Below, one piece after another: positions 8,579 to 18,110 of a stretch of DNA of 64,000 nt. A program made the translations under genes and the position numbers. The stretch is taken from positions 3,277,001 to 3,341,000 of the forward strand of contig NZ_AP024907.1 of NCBI RefSeq assembly GCF_024347135.1, written 5' to 3'. Source of the DNA: Vibrio spartinae (GTDB taxonomy: Bacteria; Pseudomonadota; Gammaproteobacteria; Enterobacterales; Vibrionaceae). The notes below the pieces were generated by a model. That model did not search any database. It was not told the origin of the DNA and was given only the letters and a program-made list of their open reading frames with translations. Positions within the stretch are counted from its first letter, which is position 1. Each line of letters begins with the position of its first letter.

Positions 8579-8730
8579 TAAAGGATACTCTCACAGCAAT
8601 GCGGTGACAGACTCAGGGGAAATCATGATTCGAATCGCGACTGATGACGAAGAAATCAGTAATTCTGAACCATTGATTGCCTGATAAATAGACTCACCAC
8701 TGGGGTAAAGCCGTACCAAAGGGACATTCG

Positions 8731-10053
8731 TTATGACACATTTTTAACCTCAATCATGTTGCTGTCTGTCTGAGCTGCGTTATCGATTAATCCATCAATT
8801 TTTCTCATTTTTTCGAGCTGATCCTGAAGTTTCAATGAAAGATCACTCAGCTCCGCAGCAGAGAGGGAAGTCTCTTCCGCAGATGTTGCCGTTGAATGAA
8901 CCACCCCATCAATATCTGACATCCCCTGATTGACCTGACTCAATCCGGTCACCTGACTTTGCGATGCACTATCTATTTCTTCGATGGTATGAGTGATCGT
9001 TGCCACGTGCTTAACAATCTCGCTCAATGCAGTCACACATTTTTGTGATATGGCATTCCCCTTCTCGACATTTCCTACTGATACCTGAATATACTGTGCT
9101 GACTCGCTAGCCGCTGTTGAACTGCGCTCAGCAAGTTTTCTGACTTCATCGGCTACCACAGCGAAACCGCGCCCCATTTCCCCGGCCCGGGCTGCCTCAA
9201 TAGAAGCATTCAGGGCCAATAAATTAGTCTGAGATGCAATATCATCAATGACATTAATAATCTCACTAATCGCCTCGCTTGAACGATTAATTTCCTGCAT
9301 CGCTTGCTCAAGTTCTCTGATTTCATCGGAGGCCATGGTCGCCGCTTGCTGTGCCTCAGACGAGATGTCACTGGCCCTTGATGCACGCTCGGCATTGTCA
9401 TTGGCCTGAGTAAGAATCTCATTCAGTGAGCTACCGATTTGGGTAATAGAGGCCGCTTGCTGAGTTGACCCGACTGTCAGAGCCTGGCTGGCATCACTTA
9501 GGTTGTTTGCCCCTGCTGTCAGGTTTTCACTGATGGCATCCACATCTTTGTACACGGCTTTTAGTGCAACCTTTTCTGATATTTCCTGTACATATTCAAC
9601 ATGGCCGATCTTGTTGTCATCTAATCCACTGATGTAAAAAGTGTCTACACGAAAATTCTTTCCCCATTGGTAAAAGGAAGTGGTCTGTTTACCATTTCTT
9701 AAACAGTTCACACCACAGTCCTCCGTGTTACAGATATTTGCCCCCCAATTTGAACAGTGCATTCCGAGTACATCCTCACGTTTTACGCCCAATGGATCGG
9801 TAGCCGCTCGATTGACAAACGTCCACTTCATATCCATGTCAGTGACAGAGAGTGGATTAGGGATAGTATCCAGAATCTGTTCATAAAAGTTGAATTTCTC
9901 TCTTGCCAAACGTTCCATCTTTATCAGGCAACCGAACACCCCCGCCATCGCTACAACCAAAATCAGCAGATTTGTGTTTTCTATCGCGAATAGTAAGGCA
10001 ACGACTATCGATACAGTATTGATACCCAATGCCAGACGGTAATACTTTTTCAT
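8731..10053 (-). CDS. Methyl-accepting chemotaxis protein with PAS domain
   Basis: 440 residues from the ATG at 10053, preceded by GAGGAAAG. Two N-terminal hydrophobic segments (about 5-45) anchor it in the membrane with almost no periplasmic loop, so sensing is probably cytoplasmic or membrane-linked. A PAS domain follows (about 55-170; [20 protein letters not shown]). It contains a cysteine cluster, [20 protein letters not shown], in four closely spaced Cys positions, which may bind a metal, haem or report redox state. The C-terminal signalling hairpin has the conserved tip [20 protein letters not shown] that contacts CheA/CheW. Monocistronic by position. Confidence 0.9.
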   Translation of the reverse strand: MKKYYRLALGINTVSIVVALLFAIENTNLLILVVAMAGVFGCLIKMERLAREKFNFYEQILDTIPNPLSVTDMDMKWTFVNRAATDPLGVKREDVLGMHCSNWGANICNTEDCGVNCLRNGKQTTSFYQWGKNFRVDTFYISGLDDNKIGHVEYVQEISEKVALKAVYKDVDAISENLTAGANNLSDASQALTVGSTQQAASITQIGSSLNEILTQANDNAERASRASDISSEAQQAATMASDEIRELEQAMQEINRSSEAISEIINVIDDIASQTNLLALNASIEAARAGEMGRGFAVVADEVRKLAERSSTAASESAQYIQVSVGNVEKGNAISQKCVTALSEIVKHVATITHTIEEIDSASQSQVTGLSQVNQGMSDIDGVVHSTATSAEETSLSAAELSDLSLKLQDQLEKMRKIDGLIDNAAQTDSNMIEVKNVS

Positions 10054-10267
10054 ATGCTTTCCTCTATCGCCCACTTCTCAAAATAATTATCCGTTTAAAT
10101 TGTAGGCTAAAAATCACTGGAAACAGATACGTACACATGACATTCATAGCCGTGGTCACAAGTTCAATATCAAGCCCCCCAGTTTTAACGGGGAGAGTAA
10201 CAGTTTTAGATATGCATAGAGATGAATTAACTTCGAGTTGGCAAAGGCCGTGTGTGAATCCGCGACT

Positions 10268-11215
10268 TTACTGCCTGATAGGATGATACGACACTTCCCT
10301 TAATTTCATCGCTTCCTTGCAGACATTCTCAACTTGTTCTCGCAGCCAAATATTCGCGGAATCTAATTGCAGTCGAGGATGCCACATCATAGAAACCGTA
10401 ATGTCGTCAGTCTGAACAGGCAGTTCGAATGCCCATAGGTTTGAGTGGTCACAATTCAATTGCTCATTTAGCAAAAAAGAAGCAGGCACTAAAGCAATTA
10501 AGTCTGAACACCTGGCGACCTCAAGTGCAGCGGGGAAGCTGGGTACTGTGGCCGCGATATGTCGTGTGACACCTTGTGATTCGAGTTGTTCATCGATGGG
10601 GCCTGAAAAATCACCTCTTCGGGAAGCGATAATATGACTAAATTGACAGTACTGCTGAATCGTGACTGATTCACACTGGTCAAGTGGATGTCCTTTTCTG
10701 ACCACGCTGACAAATCGATCATAAAACAAAGCCTTGATTCGGATTTCTGGCCCCATATTTTTGAGCACGCCAATTTCTAAATCAACGTTTCCTTCTCTGA
10801 GAGACTCGGGACTTTTCTGAGGTTTAGGCATAAACCGCAAACGCACCCTCGGCGCATATTTAGCAAAATGAATAATGAGTTGTGATGCAAAGGTTTCAAT
10901 AAATCCATCGTTTGCCCGAATAGTAAAGGTTCGCTCAAGGGCGGATAAATCAAGCGGACGGATATTGGGTTGCAGGATATCTAATACTTCGAACACCGTA
11001 TGTCGTGTTCGCGCTTTGATCGATTCGGCATAAGGGGTGAGCACCATGTTTCGCCCGGCACGAACCAGTAATTGGTCACCCGTGATTAAACGTAAACGGG
11101 CCAATGTTCGGCTGGTCGCTGAGGTACTTAAACCTAAACGGTTCGCTGCTATCGCAACACTTTTCTCCGTCAGTAAAACATCGAGCGCCTTTAGCAAGTT
11201 CATATCAGGCATCAT
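10268..11215 (-). CDS. LysR-family transcriptional regulator
   Basis: 315 residues from the start MMPDMNLLKAL (AGGGG upstream). The N-terminal winged helix-turn-helix reads SVAIAANRLGLSTSATSRTL; the rest is the usual periplasmic-binding-like effector domain, including DLEIGVLK. It is divergent from the MFS exporter gene at 11355, with about 140 bp between the two start codons, the classical LysR arrangement, so it probably controls that gene and itself. The inducer is unknown. Confidence 0.9.
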   Translation of the reverse strand: MMPDMNLLKALDVLLTEKSVAIAANRLGLSTSATSRTLARLRLITGDQLLVRAGRNMVLTPYAESIKARTRHTVFEVLDILQPNIRPLDLSALERTFTIRANDGFIETFASQLIIHFAKYAPRVRLRFMPKPQKSPESLREGNVDLEIGVLKNMGPEIRIKALFYDRFVSVVRKGHPLDQCESVTIQQYCQFSHIIASRRGDFSGPIDEQLESQGVTRHIAATVPSFPAALEVARCSDLIALVPASFLLNEQLNCDHSNLWAFELPVQTDDITVSMMWHPRLQLDSANIWLREQVENVCKEAMKLREVSYHPIRQ

Positions 11216-11354
11216 TATCGTTTTCCCCTGCGTTTCCATCACACATCAACACACATGGCGTTTCATGCAACTATAAAATGATATTGGTGCGTCTTCCGCC
11301 ATGTATGCTAGCAAATTATACTCAGTTCGTTCAAACAAAAGGGGGAAATAATAG

Positions 11355-12776
11355 ATGACACTATTTATGAGTGAGCCTGGTGACAACGGGTTACCAGGAA
11401 AACAACGATTATTTGCAATGCTGGCTGTCATGGTCACAACGGCGATGAATGTGTTCGACGGCTCCATGATTAATATCGCATTGCCTCAGATGGCGAAATC
11501 ACTCGGCGTTAGTGCATCGGACGCAGTTTGGGTTGCCAATGGTTACTTACTTGCTGTCGCGATGTCACTGGCTATTTTTTCTGCATTAGCAACACGTATA
11601 GGTTTTCGTAAACAGTTCATTTGCGGTTTGATTGTTTTTACGCTGTCCTCTGCCGGATGTGCTTTATCATCGTCATTATCACAACTGGTTGTGATGCGTT
11701 ATATTCAAGGGATCGGTGGTGCTGCAACGCTCAGCATTGCTCCGGCACTCCTGAGAACCATTTTCCCAAGTCGTTTACTCGGACGAATCTTAGGTCTTAA
11801 CGCACTACTCATTGCGACATGTACAGCAATCGCACCACTCATCAGCGGCACTTTATTGGTGACGTTAAACTGGTCGTGGTTGTTTATGATTAATGTTCCG
11901 TTAGGCATTGTGGCGATTGCTTTTGCGAAGCAATTTCTTCCCAAGCCAGAACAGCTTGATACGCGTCCATTAGATAAAATAGGCTCTCTATTATCTGTGA
12001 TTATGTTGGGTAGCACTATTTTGTGTGCGAATGCGTTTTCTAAACATGGCTCTGGTTATCACGAACAACAGGCATTCTTGTATGCAATAACCGCGCTGGT
12101 GAGTGGTGTCGCATTTATTTTTCATCAGAGAAAATCCACTGCTCCTTTATTTCCGTTAGACATGTTTTCCAACCAACGTTTCTCTTTATCGGCGATGACA
12201 TCTTTCGTGTCGTTTATCGCGCAGGGGATTACTTTCATCGCACTGCCATTTTTATATGAAAGTGTTTATGGCTATAGTCCACTGACTTCAGCACTCCTTT
12301 TTCTTCCGTGGCCGGTCGGTATTATGTTGACTGCACCTCATGCCGGAAGATTGGCAGATAAGAAAAGTCCGCCCATAATTTCAACATTCGGACTGATCGT
12401 CTTTGGTGTCGGATTACTGTTATTAATTGGCCTGCCATCAACACCGTCAGTTTTAGATATCATCTGGAGAAGCTTAGTTTGTGGTGTGGGTTTTGGCTTA
12501 TTTCAGAGCCCGAATAACCGTGAAATGATGGCAAATGTGGACGAGAAGTATAGTAGTTTTGCTTCTGGCGTATTAGCGATGATGAGGACATTTGGTCAAT
12601 GTCTTGGTACTGCGATTATAGGTATCATGCTCTCTCAGGCTGATTTCGTGAATTCAGAACAAACACCGTTCTCTGCTGCAAATGCAGTCCATTTGGGATT
12701 ATGGTTTGCTTCCGGTGCCGTACTTTTAGCGAGTCTACTGAGTGTCAGTCGACTGAAAAGAGCCGCATCAACATGA
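11355..12776 (+). CDS. MFS drug exporter, DHA2 (14-TM) type
   Basis: 473 residues, membrane protein with about 14 hydrophobic segments. N-terminal MNVFDGSMINIALPQMAKSL is typical of the EmrB/QacA group, in which the acidic residue in helix 1 is conserved. The motif-A-like loop is ATRIGFRKQ, and motif C is represented by ALLIATCTAIAPLISG. RBS GGGGGA precedes the ATG. It is divergent from the LysR regulator. It probably exports a toxic organic compound by proton antiport; the substrate is unknown. There is no adjacent EmrA-like membrane-fusion gene. Confidence 0.9.
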   Translation: MTLFMSEPGDNGLPGKQRLFAMLAVMVTTAMNVFDGSMINIALPQMAKSLGVSASDAVWVANGYLLAVAMSLAIFSALATRIGFRKQFICGLIVFTLSSAGCALSSSLSQLVVMRYIQGIGGAATLSIAPALLRTIFPSRLLGRILGLNALLIATCTAIAPLISGTLLVTLNWSWLFMINVPLGIVAIAFAKQFLPKPEQLDTRPLDKIGSLLSVIMLGSTILCANAFSKHGSGYHEQQAFLYAITALVSGVAFIFHQRKSTAPLFPLDMFSNQRFSLSAMTSFVSFIAQGITFIALPFLYESVYGYSPLTSALLFLPWPVGIMLTAPHAGRLADKKSPPIISTFGLIVFGVGLLLLIGLPSTPSVLDIIWRSLVCGVGFGLFQSPNNREMMANVDEKYSSFASGVLAMMRTFGQCLGTAIIGIMLSQADFVNSEQTPFSAANAVHLGLWFASGAVLLASLLSVSRLKRAAST

Positions 12777-12777
12777 G

Positions 12778-13050
12778 TTGTCCCGCGATTCTGTTCATAT
12801 TACCAAGCATATCGACAAGGCGACGCCACTTTTGGCAACCGCATTTGCCAGACAGGAATACTTGGAAGGAAGTATCGATTTCTACCGAACCAACGAGAAG
12901 GGCTACAACGAAAAATTCTATTCGATTGCCTTACAAAAAGCCGTTATTTCCGGGATCAATTCGGATTCACCTCATGCAGTTCTGGCACATGACCAAGAGA
13001 TGCTTAGTATTTTCTGGGTAAGAGAGAAAATGGCGAAAACGCATTCTTAA
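12778..13050 (+). pseudogene. Truncated Hcp-like (type VI secretion tube) fragment
   Basis: The frame starts immediately after the MFS stop codon, without a ribosome-binding site, and encodes about 90 residues matching the middle of Hcp: VHITKHIDKATPLLATAFAR, then EGSIDFYRTN.KGYNEKFYSI and ALQKAVISGINSDSPHAV. About 55-60 N-terminal residues of a normal 160-170-aa Hcp are missing and the C-terminus departs from the family after EMLSI. No other type VI gene is nearby. I read it as a remnant; translational read-on from the MFS gene cannot be excluded. Confidence 0.7.
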
Positions 13051-13291
13051 ATCGGGCATTTGTCCCCGCAAATTATAAGCAGAACCGGTATACCGCTTAC
13101 TGGATACCTAGTTATCCAAATATTTCAGCCAGTTACTTACCATCTAGTTTAGATGCCTTTATCTTCACCCGATTCGGGGAAAGGTCTATACCGGGCCGTT
13201 CTAAACTAATATCTCGAACCAGCCGTGAAACACGAGAGTGACGGGAATCCATTAAGCTTCGAGCTGCCAATTAAAAACAAATAGCATATTC
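13051..13291 (+). other. Gene remnant region after the Hcp fragment
   Basis: A short frame shifted relative to Hcp (about 13050-13232) reads NRAFVPANYKQNRYTAYW... and stops. I recognise no family. It is probably decayed coding DNA belonging with the Hcp fragment. Confidence 0.3.
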
Positions 13292-13319
13292 AAAAAGCGC
13301 CTTAGGGCGCTTTTTTTTT
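13292..13319 (+). terminator. Rho-independent terminator
   Basis: AAAAAGCGCC, 4-nt loop TTAG, GGCGCTTTTT and further T residues. The A run on the left means that it could work in both directions. It separates the Hcp remnant from the minus-strand cluster. The gap 13320-13562 holds no gene that I can support. Confidence 0.85.
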
Positions 13320-13562
13320 GTTTAGGAACAGGCGACTTTTTTCAATGAAATTGCTACCGAACTGGGCCAAGGTCATCCCGTCCTAGCTGACCTAAGTTGC
13401 TATGGTCTCTCAGTGAACCAGAAGCTCGGTTGCTCTGACACGAAGCTGGACACAAACGAGCTAGAGATTCTGCTCTAACTCGAGTGGTTTGGATTAAATA
13501 AAATATTGAAAATTGAGTTGACAAAAAGCAAAGCCTGACATTTGCCGATCTTCTTGTATAAG

Positions 13563-15482
13563 TTAACCAAATTTTTGTTCATTCAGGCGAATGGCAAAGT
13601 CCGTCAAGAAGTCCGTTAGCATGTTGCTCTCGATAATATTAACGTTGTTATCAAGTAACAATTCAGTGAGCGATGCTAGGTAACTGTTAGTGATAGGCTC
13701 ATAATCGTAATCCCAATTTAGAAGTTGCGAATAGACGCTGTTCGAGGTGAGGTGGGTTTGCAACACATAGAGCTGGGCTTTAGTCTTCGGCTCGGTTCTC
13801 TGTTCTACGTATTGCTTTATTTTTTTGTAGTAGTTGGCGTTCAACGACTTTTCGTTGTGCCAGCAGGACGTTAGGCACCCGCTTTTGGGCCAAAATACTG
13901 GGTATTTTTCTACGACGGATGGCTGCAGATCTAGAACGATGAGCAGTTGCTGCTGCTGTTTTAGATATTGGTCTAGTGGCGTCCTGTCGAGCGGTGCATT
14001 GGCATCAAAAGGTACTATCTTTTCAGGTAAGAAGTGGTTAACTAGCGTCTGAAAATCTTCGAGGTCCGTATTGGCGTTTAATTGGCTGTGAGATAACCCA
14101 AGAATACAGAACTCCTGAGTTTTTGCTTCGTCGTGGTTATCAATATGCCCGAGCTCGACTCTATTTTCTTCAATGATCAGGGGCTGATACCAAATATTAG
14201 CGAGTAAATCAGCGTCTGATTCGAAGGAGAGCAGCGACCGACTCTTGGTGTGATAAAACAACGCTGATGCTTCAGCATTCCATGAAGGGTAATCGTTGCC
14301 GAAGTCTGTTTTTGTACAGTCGATCAAGGCTCCTTTAGCGTCGATATGTACTACGGCATAGCTTCGATTCGTATAGGTTGGCTTGTGGTTCTTCACGCTG
14401 AGTGCGATCTGAAGGGTACCGTCTTTTTCTTCCATTAGTACCGCACTGATAGCGCTTCCTGAGACACATAAAGAGACTGGCGTCGTAAAGATGACCTCGC
14501 CATTGTTGTAGGACGCTTCGGTGAACACAGCGATACCCTCGCTGTCAGTATAAAATACCAAGCTTCGGTTCAAACGCGGCACAGCTACTTGTGTAGGGAA
14601 GCTGCCTGTGACAGAACACGAAGGTGTTGATACTTTTTTAGCCAAACTAAGTGTCTCTAAGCGCGTATACTCGTTGGTGGGAGAGAGTACTAGATACCAT
14701 AGTGTATCGTTATTTTGCGATTTATGAACTTCTAGAAAGCAAGGTAGTTCTCCCTCTGTTATCTGGCCAATCGACGGTTGCTGGCCTGTTGTGTATTTTT
14801 CTTGGTTGCTCAGGTTAAACGTGGGATCACCATTGATGATGCTGCCCAGTGTGTAATATAAATCATCGTAGTTTTGTGACTGGTGTACCTCCACAATGAG
14901 CCCGCCTGGTGTCACTGTCGCGTCGGGCGTGATGCCAAAATTATAGGGTTGCGGTTTTTGCCACTTTATTTTTTGGTTTTCATCGTTGAAGGAGCCTATT
15001 ACATAGAAAAGACGTGTGGAAAATACAGATTTACCTGAATCATTCGTTGAATCATTGGAAAGTTCAGTGACCCGCTCACTGTGGTAAATTACCGCAAAAC
15101 GGTTGCCCGCTAATGGGATAACATTGGGTGAAGAACCAAAATCTACGAGTGTATTGTAACCATCGAAGTAGTCTTTGAATTGGCGTAATATGGTGTTGTA
15201 GCTGGCACCAAAGCTCGCTTGGTGGGAACCATGATATTCAACCAACTGGTTCTGGTTGTCTTCGTTCACGGTGGGCCGTGAATCAAAGTACCGAATACCA
15301 TTCATTAATTGAGCGTAAAATGTTGTATTTTGCGTTACATACTTGCCCGTATTCCCTGTAAAAAACGAGTAGGACGCTGGGTGATGCACCCCGGGTAGTG
15401 CGATGTGAGTTAGGGGGGAGTCCTTTATGAGCGCGTTCAGTGATTGCATCCAACTGTCGCTCGAAATGTTAGCGTTAGACAT
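13563..15482 (-). CDS. PI-PLC-like protein with internal repeat domain
   Basis: 639 residues, no signal peptide. The N-terminus (about 10-95) matches the PI-specific phospholipase C X region: WMQSLN, LTHIALPGVHHPASYSF, GIRYFDSRP and EYHGSH, so both candidate catalytic histidines (H33 and H84) are present. From about 100 to 470 there is a beta-rich insertion with repeated motifs such as GGLIVEVHQSQNYDDLYYTLG and PCFLEVHKSQNNDTLWYLV, spaced like blades of a propeller or lectin-type repeat. The C-terminal part (about 480-630; LLIVLDLQPSVVEKYPVFW) resembles the second half of the barrel. The same repeat recurs in the next gene upstream. Probably an enzyme acting on lipids or glycans, perhaps a toxin; that is inference. 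Confidence 0.7.
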   Translation of the reverse strand: MSNANISSDSWMQSLNALIKDSPLTHIALPGVHHPASYSFFTGNTGKYVTQNTTFYAQLMNGIRYFDSRPTVNEDNQNQLVEYHGSHQASFGASYNTILRQFKDYFDGYNTLVDFGSSPNVIPLAGNRFAVIYHSERVTELSNDSTNDSGKSVFSTRLFYVIGSFNDENQKIKWQKPQPYNFGITPDATVTPGGLIVEVHQSQNYDDLYYTLGSIINGDPTFNLSNQEKYTTGQQPSIGQITEGELPCFLEVHKSQNNDTLWYLVLSPTNEYTRLETLSLAKKVSTPSCSVTGSFPTQVAVPRLNRSLVFYTDSEGIAVFTEASYNNGEVIFTTPVSLCVSGSAISAVLMEEKDGTLQIALSVKNHKPTYTNRSYAVVHIDAKGALIDCTKTDFGNDYPSWNAEASALFYHTKSRSLLSFESDADLLANIWYQPLIIEENRVELGHIDNHDEAKTQEFCILGLSHSQLNANTDLEDFQTLVNHFLPEKIVPFDANAPLDRTPLDQYLKQQQQLLIVLDLQPSVVEKYPVFWPKSGCLTSCWHNEKSLNANYYKKIKQYVEQRTEPKTKAQLYVLQTHLTSNSVYSQLLNWDYDYEPITNSYLASLTELLLDNNVNIIESNMLTDFLTDFAIRLNEQKFG

Positions 15483-15643
15483 GACGAAGTCCTTCCATTA
15501 GTATTGCATCAACCGCTGCACCATCAAAATCTAGGAGCAACGGTTATGATTGGAAATGTGAATGAGGGGCTTGGTAATTTAGGGCGTACATACAAGCGAT
15601 TTGCTTGCACCTCTCAACCAAGCCATTTGATGGTTCGGTTGAG

Positions 15644-16069
15644 TTATTCTAATTTACCTAAGTGATAATATAGGTTGTTATTGCCTCCGCCATTGTGCAT
15701 TTCGACTGTGTTTCCGTTTGGCATGATGGCCAGCGCAGGTCGATCGCCTGTATCGAATTTGATTCCTTTAGTGCCTACCCAAGTGAGCCGTCCGTCAATC
15801 ACTTTACCTACCAGATAGTAGAGATTGTTCGAGCCACCATTGTTAATTTGCAACAGCGTGTTTTCTCCAACGCTAGCGATCAGTGCCGTGCCGTCCGGTA
15901 TCGGTTTGATGTTGTCGAATGCATCGATATCAAACACATAGTGTTTTGAAGCACCTTCGCTACTGAAAGTGTAGGGATCTATAGTCAAAATGTTGTAACC
16001 ACGGCCCAGATAGTCAATGTTTTTCAACATGTGGATATCGTTTGTTTCTGCGTCCTGATTGATACTCAT
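15644..16069 (-). CDS. Small protein with the same propeller-like repeat
   Basis: 141 residues from MSINQDAETN (AGGTG upstream of the ATG at 16069). The C-terminal half has two copies of the repeat seen in the PI-PLC-like neighbour: ALIASVGENTLLQINNGGSNNLYYLVGKV and PALAIMPNGNTVEMHNGGGNNNLYYHLGK (only partly quoted). The N-terminal half has YLGRGYNILTIDPYTF, faintly like the start of MACPF-domain toxins, but the protein is far too short for that fold. It is either a small carbohydrate-binding or accessory protein, or a truncated larger gene. About 160 bp separate it from the downstream gene. Confidence 0.6.
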   Translation of the reverse strand: MSINQDAETNDIHMLKNIDYLGRGYNILTIDPYTFSSEGASKHYVFDIDAFDNIKPIPDGTALIASVGENTLLQINNGGSNNLYYLVGKVIDGRLTWVGTKGIKFDTGDRPALAIMPNGNTVEMHNGGGNNNLYYHLGKLE

Positions 16070-16128
16070 ATTTTCACCTTTATGTTTGCTAGCCCAGACT
16101 TGAACTGACAACTAGCCATATTTCGGAG

Positions 16129-16320
16129 CTAGTACCAGATTAGATTTGAGCTTAATTCTGATCCGCCCAAATCTGCCATCCACCGTTCAATGTCGCCATT
16201 GGTATTCTTCAGTGGTACGCCTTGATAAGCAACTAAGCACACAATAGCACAGGTTAAATTAGAATTCAGGACAACCGCATGAGCGTTTGTTTTTGTCACA
16301 TTGAAATGGTCAATATGCAT
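16129..16320 (-). CDS. Small hypothetical protein, 63 aa
   Basis: Starts at MHIDHFNVTKTN; GGGAG lies upstream of the ATG at 16320. No family recognised. It has a short hydrophobic stretch (LTCAIVCLVAYQGVPL). It lies just upstream of the propeller-repeat gene on the same strand and may be part of the same unit. Confidence 0.45.
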   Translation of the reverse strand: MHIDHFNVTKTNAHAVVLNSNLTCAIVCLVAYQGVPLKNTNGDIERWMADLGGSELSSNLIWY

Positions 16321-16663
16321 ATTTGGCTCTCCCAAAAGCGAGTACAAGATCACAAATAAATGGATCGTAAAATCGTTCATTTTTGCTCAATAAATGTTCA
16401 TGAACTAGCTCTGAGTTCCTAGTCTAGAAACAAATTTCAGTGGAACTGGAAAACAGGCTTTTGCATATTTGGTTTTCCAAACAGAACCACTAACTAAAGT
16501 TATGGTAAGCGACTCGCCATCAAACACGTTTGGAGGCATTTCTGAGCAAGGAAGCGCCAACTGTCACGGTTCTAGAAATCAACACGTTAGAGTATCCACC
16601 GTAATATGAGAGTTTCGGATGAAAAAAGTATCTGGAAAACTAAAGCGTTTATTAAGCTTGTAG
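16321..16663. other. Gene-free stretch
   Basis: No supported gene. It contains an inverted repeat TGGAAAAC (16447-16454) / GTTTTCCA (16472-16479). A promoter for the minus-strand genes to the left is expected here but not identified. Confidence 0.4.
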
Positions 16664-16969
16664 TTACGTGAGGCGCACCCAACCATGATTAGGCATACTT
16701 ACATGGGCTTCGGGGGTTGATCCAATTTTGACGGTTATTTCATCGATTGAAAACGCGTCAGGGAATGAACTCCCCGTAACCGTCTCAATGTACCTTATTA
16801 GCATCGCTAATGTTACTTTCTTTAAGATCATGTAGTCTGAGTTATATTCATACTGCTTAGAAACAGGTTTAGCCTCTGTAGGCAAAGTCTTAGGCAAGCC
16901 AGCAAAAGTTTTTCCATCCATGTTTTGAGAGAAAGCTTCACACGCCAACAAACCCACAATCCTATGCAA
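16664..16969 (-). CDS. Hypothetical protein or gene remnant, up to 101 aa
   Basis: The frame would need a TTG start at 16969 or an internal ATG at 16921; neither has a good ribosome-binding site. The product is hydrophilic with a short amphipathic segment (ILKKVTLAMLIRYIETVTG) and ends GWVRLT. No family recognised. It may be the C-terminal rest of a larger gene, because no clean start exists. Confidence 0.35.
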   Translation of the reverse strand: MHRIVGLLACEAFSQNMDGKTFAGLPKTLPTEAKPVSKQYEYNSDYMILKKVTLAMLIRYIETVTGSSFPDAFSIDEITVKIGSTPEAHVSMPNHGWVRLT

Positions 16970-17258
16970 AACCGTTTATCTCTTTCACTCAATAACGACG
17001 ACTCACTCGCCCCCCCCAGAGAAGTGGCAGAACACCAATGGAAACATTGCTTGACGGGAAAATCGATTTGGGTAGAAAAGAATCTAACTCAAATCTAGAC
17101 TGACAGTCACCGATTGAAAAACAGATAACTGGCAGATATAGTCTGGACTAGTACAGATGAATTACTCGCGCATCTGGTATTAAGTTGGGTTCTTAATACC
17201 AGATGCCTAAGCGATACAACTACGATTTACGATTGCCCCTATTTCAGCTACTTCAAGT

Positions 17259-18110
17259 TTATCTATTGGCCAGTGGATTGTGAATAGGTGGCCGCTGATG
17301 TTTTTCCAACCAACTCTCGCAGTTATTATTGCCAGTCTCTTTTTTTAGCTCTTTAACTATTTCCTTTTTACCATCATTGTCACTTTTGATGTAGGAATCG
17401 AAATAAGTCTTTAGTGGCTTCGTTGCCGTTTTCAAATTACCACCATCAGGAAAAACCCAAGCACCTGAACCTGCAAAACTATCATTTTGTCTGCGGGCAA
17501 CTTTGGTTTGCTCTTGGTTCAGTCGGGTATAGACCTTAAATGTATCATCAGTCGCCCATGCATCTGCCCAATTGAGTATATCATTTTGGGCTTTTTTGCT
17601 CGGTATTGAGTAAGGACAGACGTGTTCAACAAGAGCTTTCCAAGTATTGAAGTCTGACTTTTTACCAATTTCTTCTAATAATTGCTTCAGTTTTTTAGCA
17701 TATTGATAAGCCTCAATCAAAGCCTCTTCTTTTTCCCAACCCCCATCATCCATAGGGTCATCGATTCTTCGTGTATTCATAGGACCTGGAATGACATTTC
17801 CCTTAGCCCATAAAATAGTTTTCATCAGTTCGGCACAATTTTCCTTGTCATTAGGATTAGAGCCTTGGTCGATGGTTTCAAAATCTATAGCGTATTTGGT
17901 TGCATCTTTGAGATGTTTGTCCGTTGCATTCATGATAGCATTAGTTCGCAATTCAATAATTTTGTTTTGAGGCATGATGTGATGGTCTGTTACAACACTC
18001 AGTTGTAACAACCCTTTGCGTTTGGCGGCGGTGATAGCTTCTTCTCCCCATTCGCGCCAATTCTTTGGTGTAGCTTTTTCTGCAATCAATACACCTTTAT
18101 CAAACGGCAT
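17259..18110 (-). CDS. Putative HNH-like protein, possible toxin-type nuclease
   Basis: 283 residues; GGAGGC precedes the ATG. Residues about 40-50 read VVTDHHIMPQNKI, which resembles the (D/A)HH(I/L)(I/M)P motif of several HNH/AHH nuclease families. Further on, KGNVIPGPMNTRRIDDPMD resembles the region seen after the histidine motif in some polymorphic-toxin nucleases. The protein is charged throughout, without signal peptide or membrane segment. It is the first gene of the minus-strand cluster, just outside the left end of the Tn7-like element. A structural role cannot be excluded; the nuclease call is tentative. Confidence 0.5.
   Translation of the reverse strand: MPFDKGVLIAEKATPKNWREWGEEAITAAKRKGLLQLSVVTDHHIMPQNKIIELRTNAIMNATDKHLKDATKYAIDFETIDQGSNPNDKENCAELMKTILWAKGNVIPGPMNTRRIDDPMDDGGWEKEEALIEAYQYAKKLKQLLEEIGKKSDFNTWKALVEHVCPYSIPSKKAQNDILNWADAWATDDTFKVYTRLNQEQTKVARRQNDSFAGSGAWVFPDGGNLKTATKPLKTYFDSYIKSDNDGKKEIVKELKKETGNNNCESWLEKHQRPPIHNPLANR

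Noticed and set aside
13330..13480. Plus-strand frame reading FFNEIATELGQGHPVLADL, reminiscent of integrase C-termini
   Set aside because: Too short, no start or upstream catalytic part; resemblance too weak to call.
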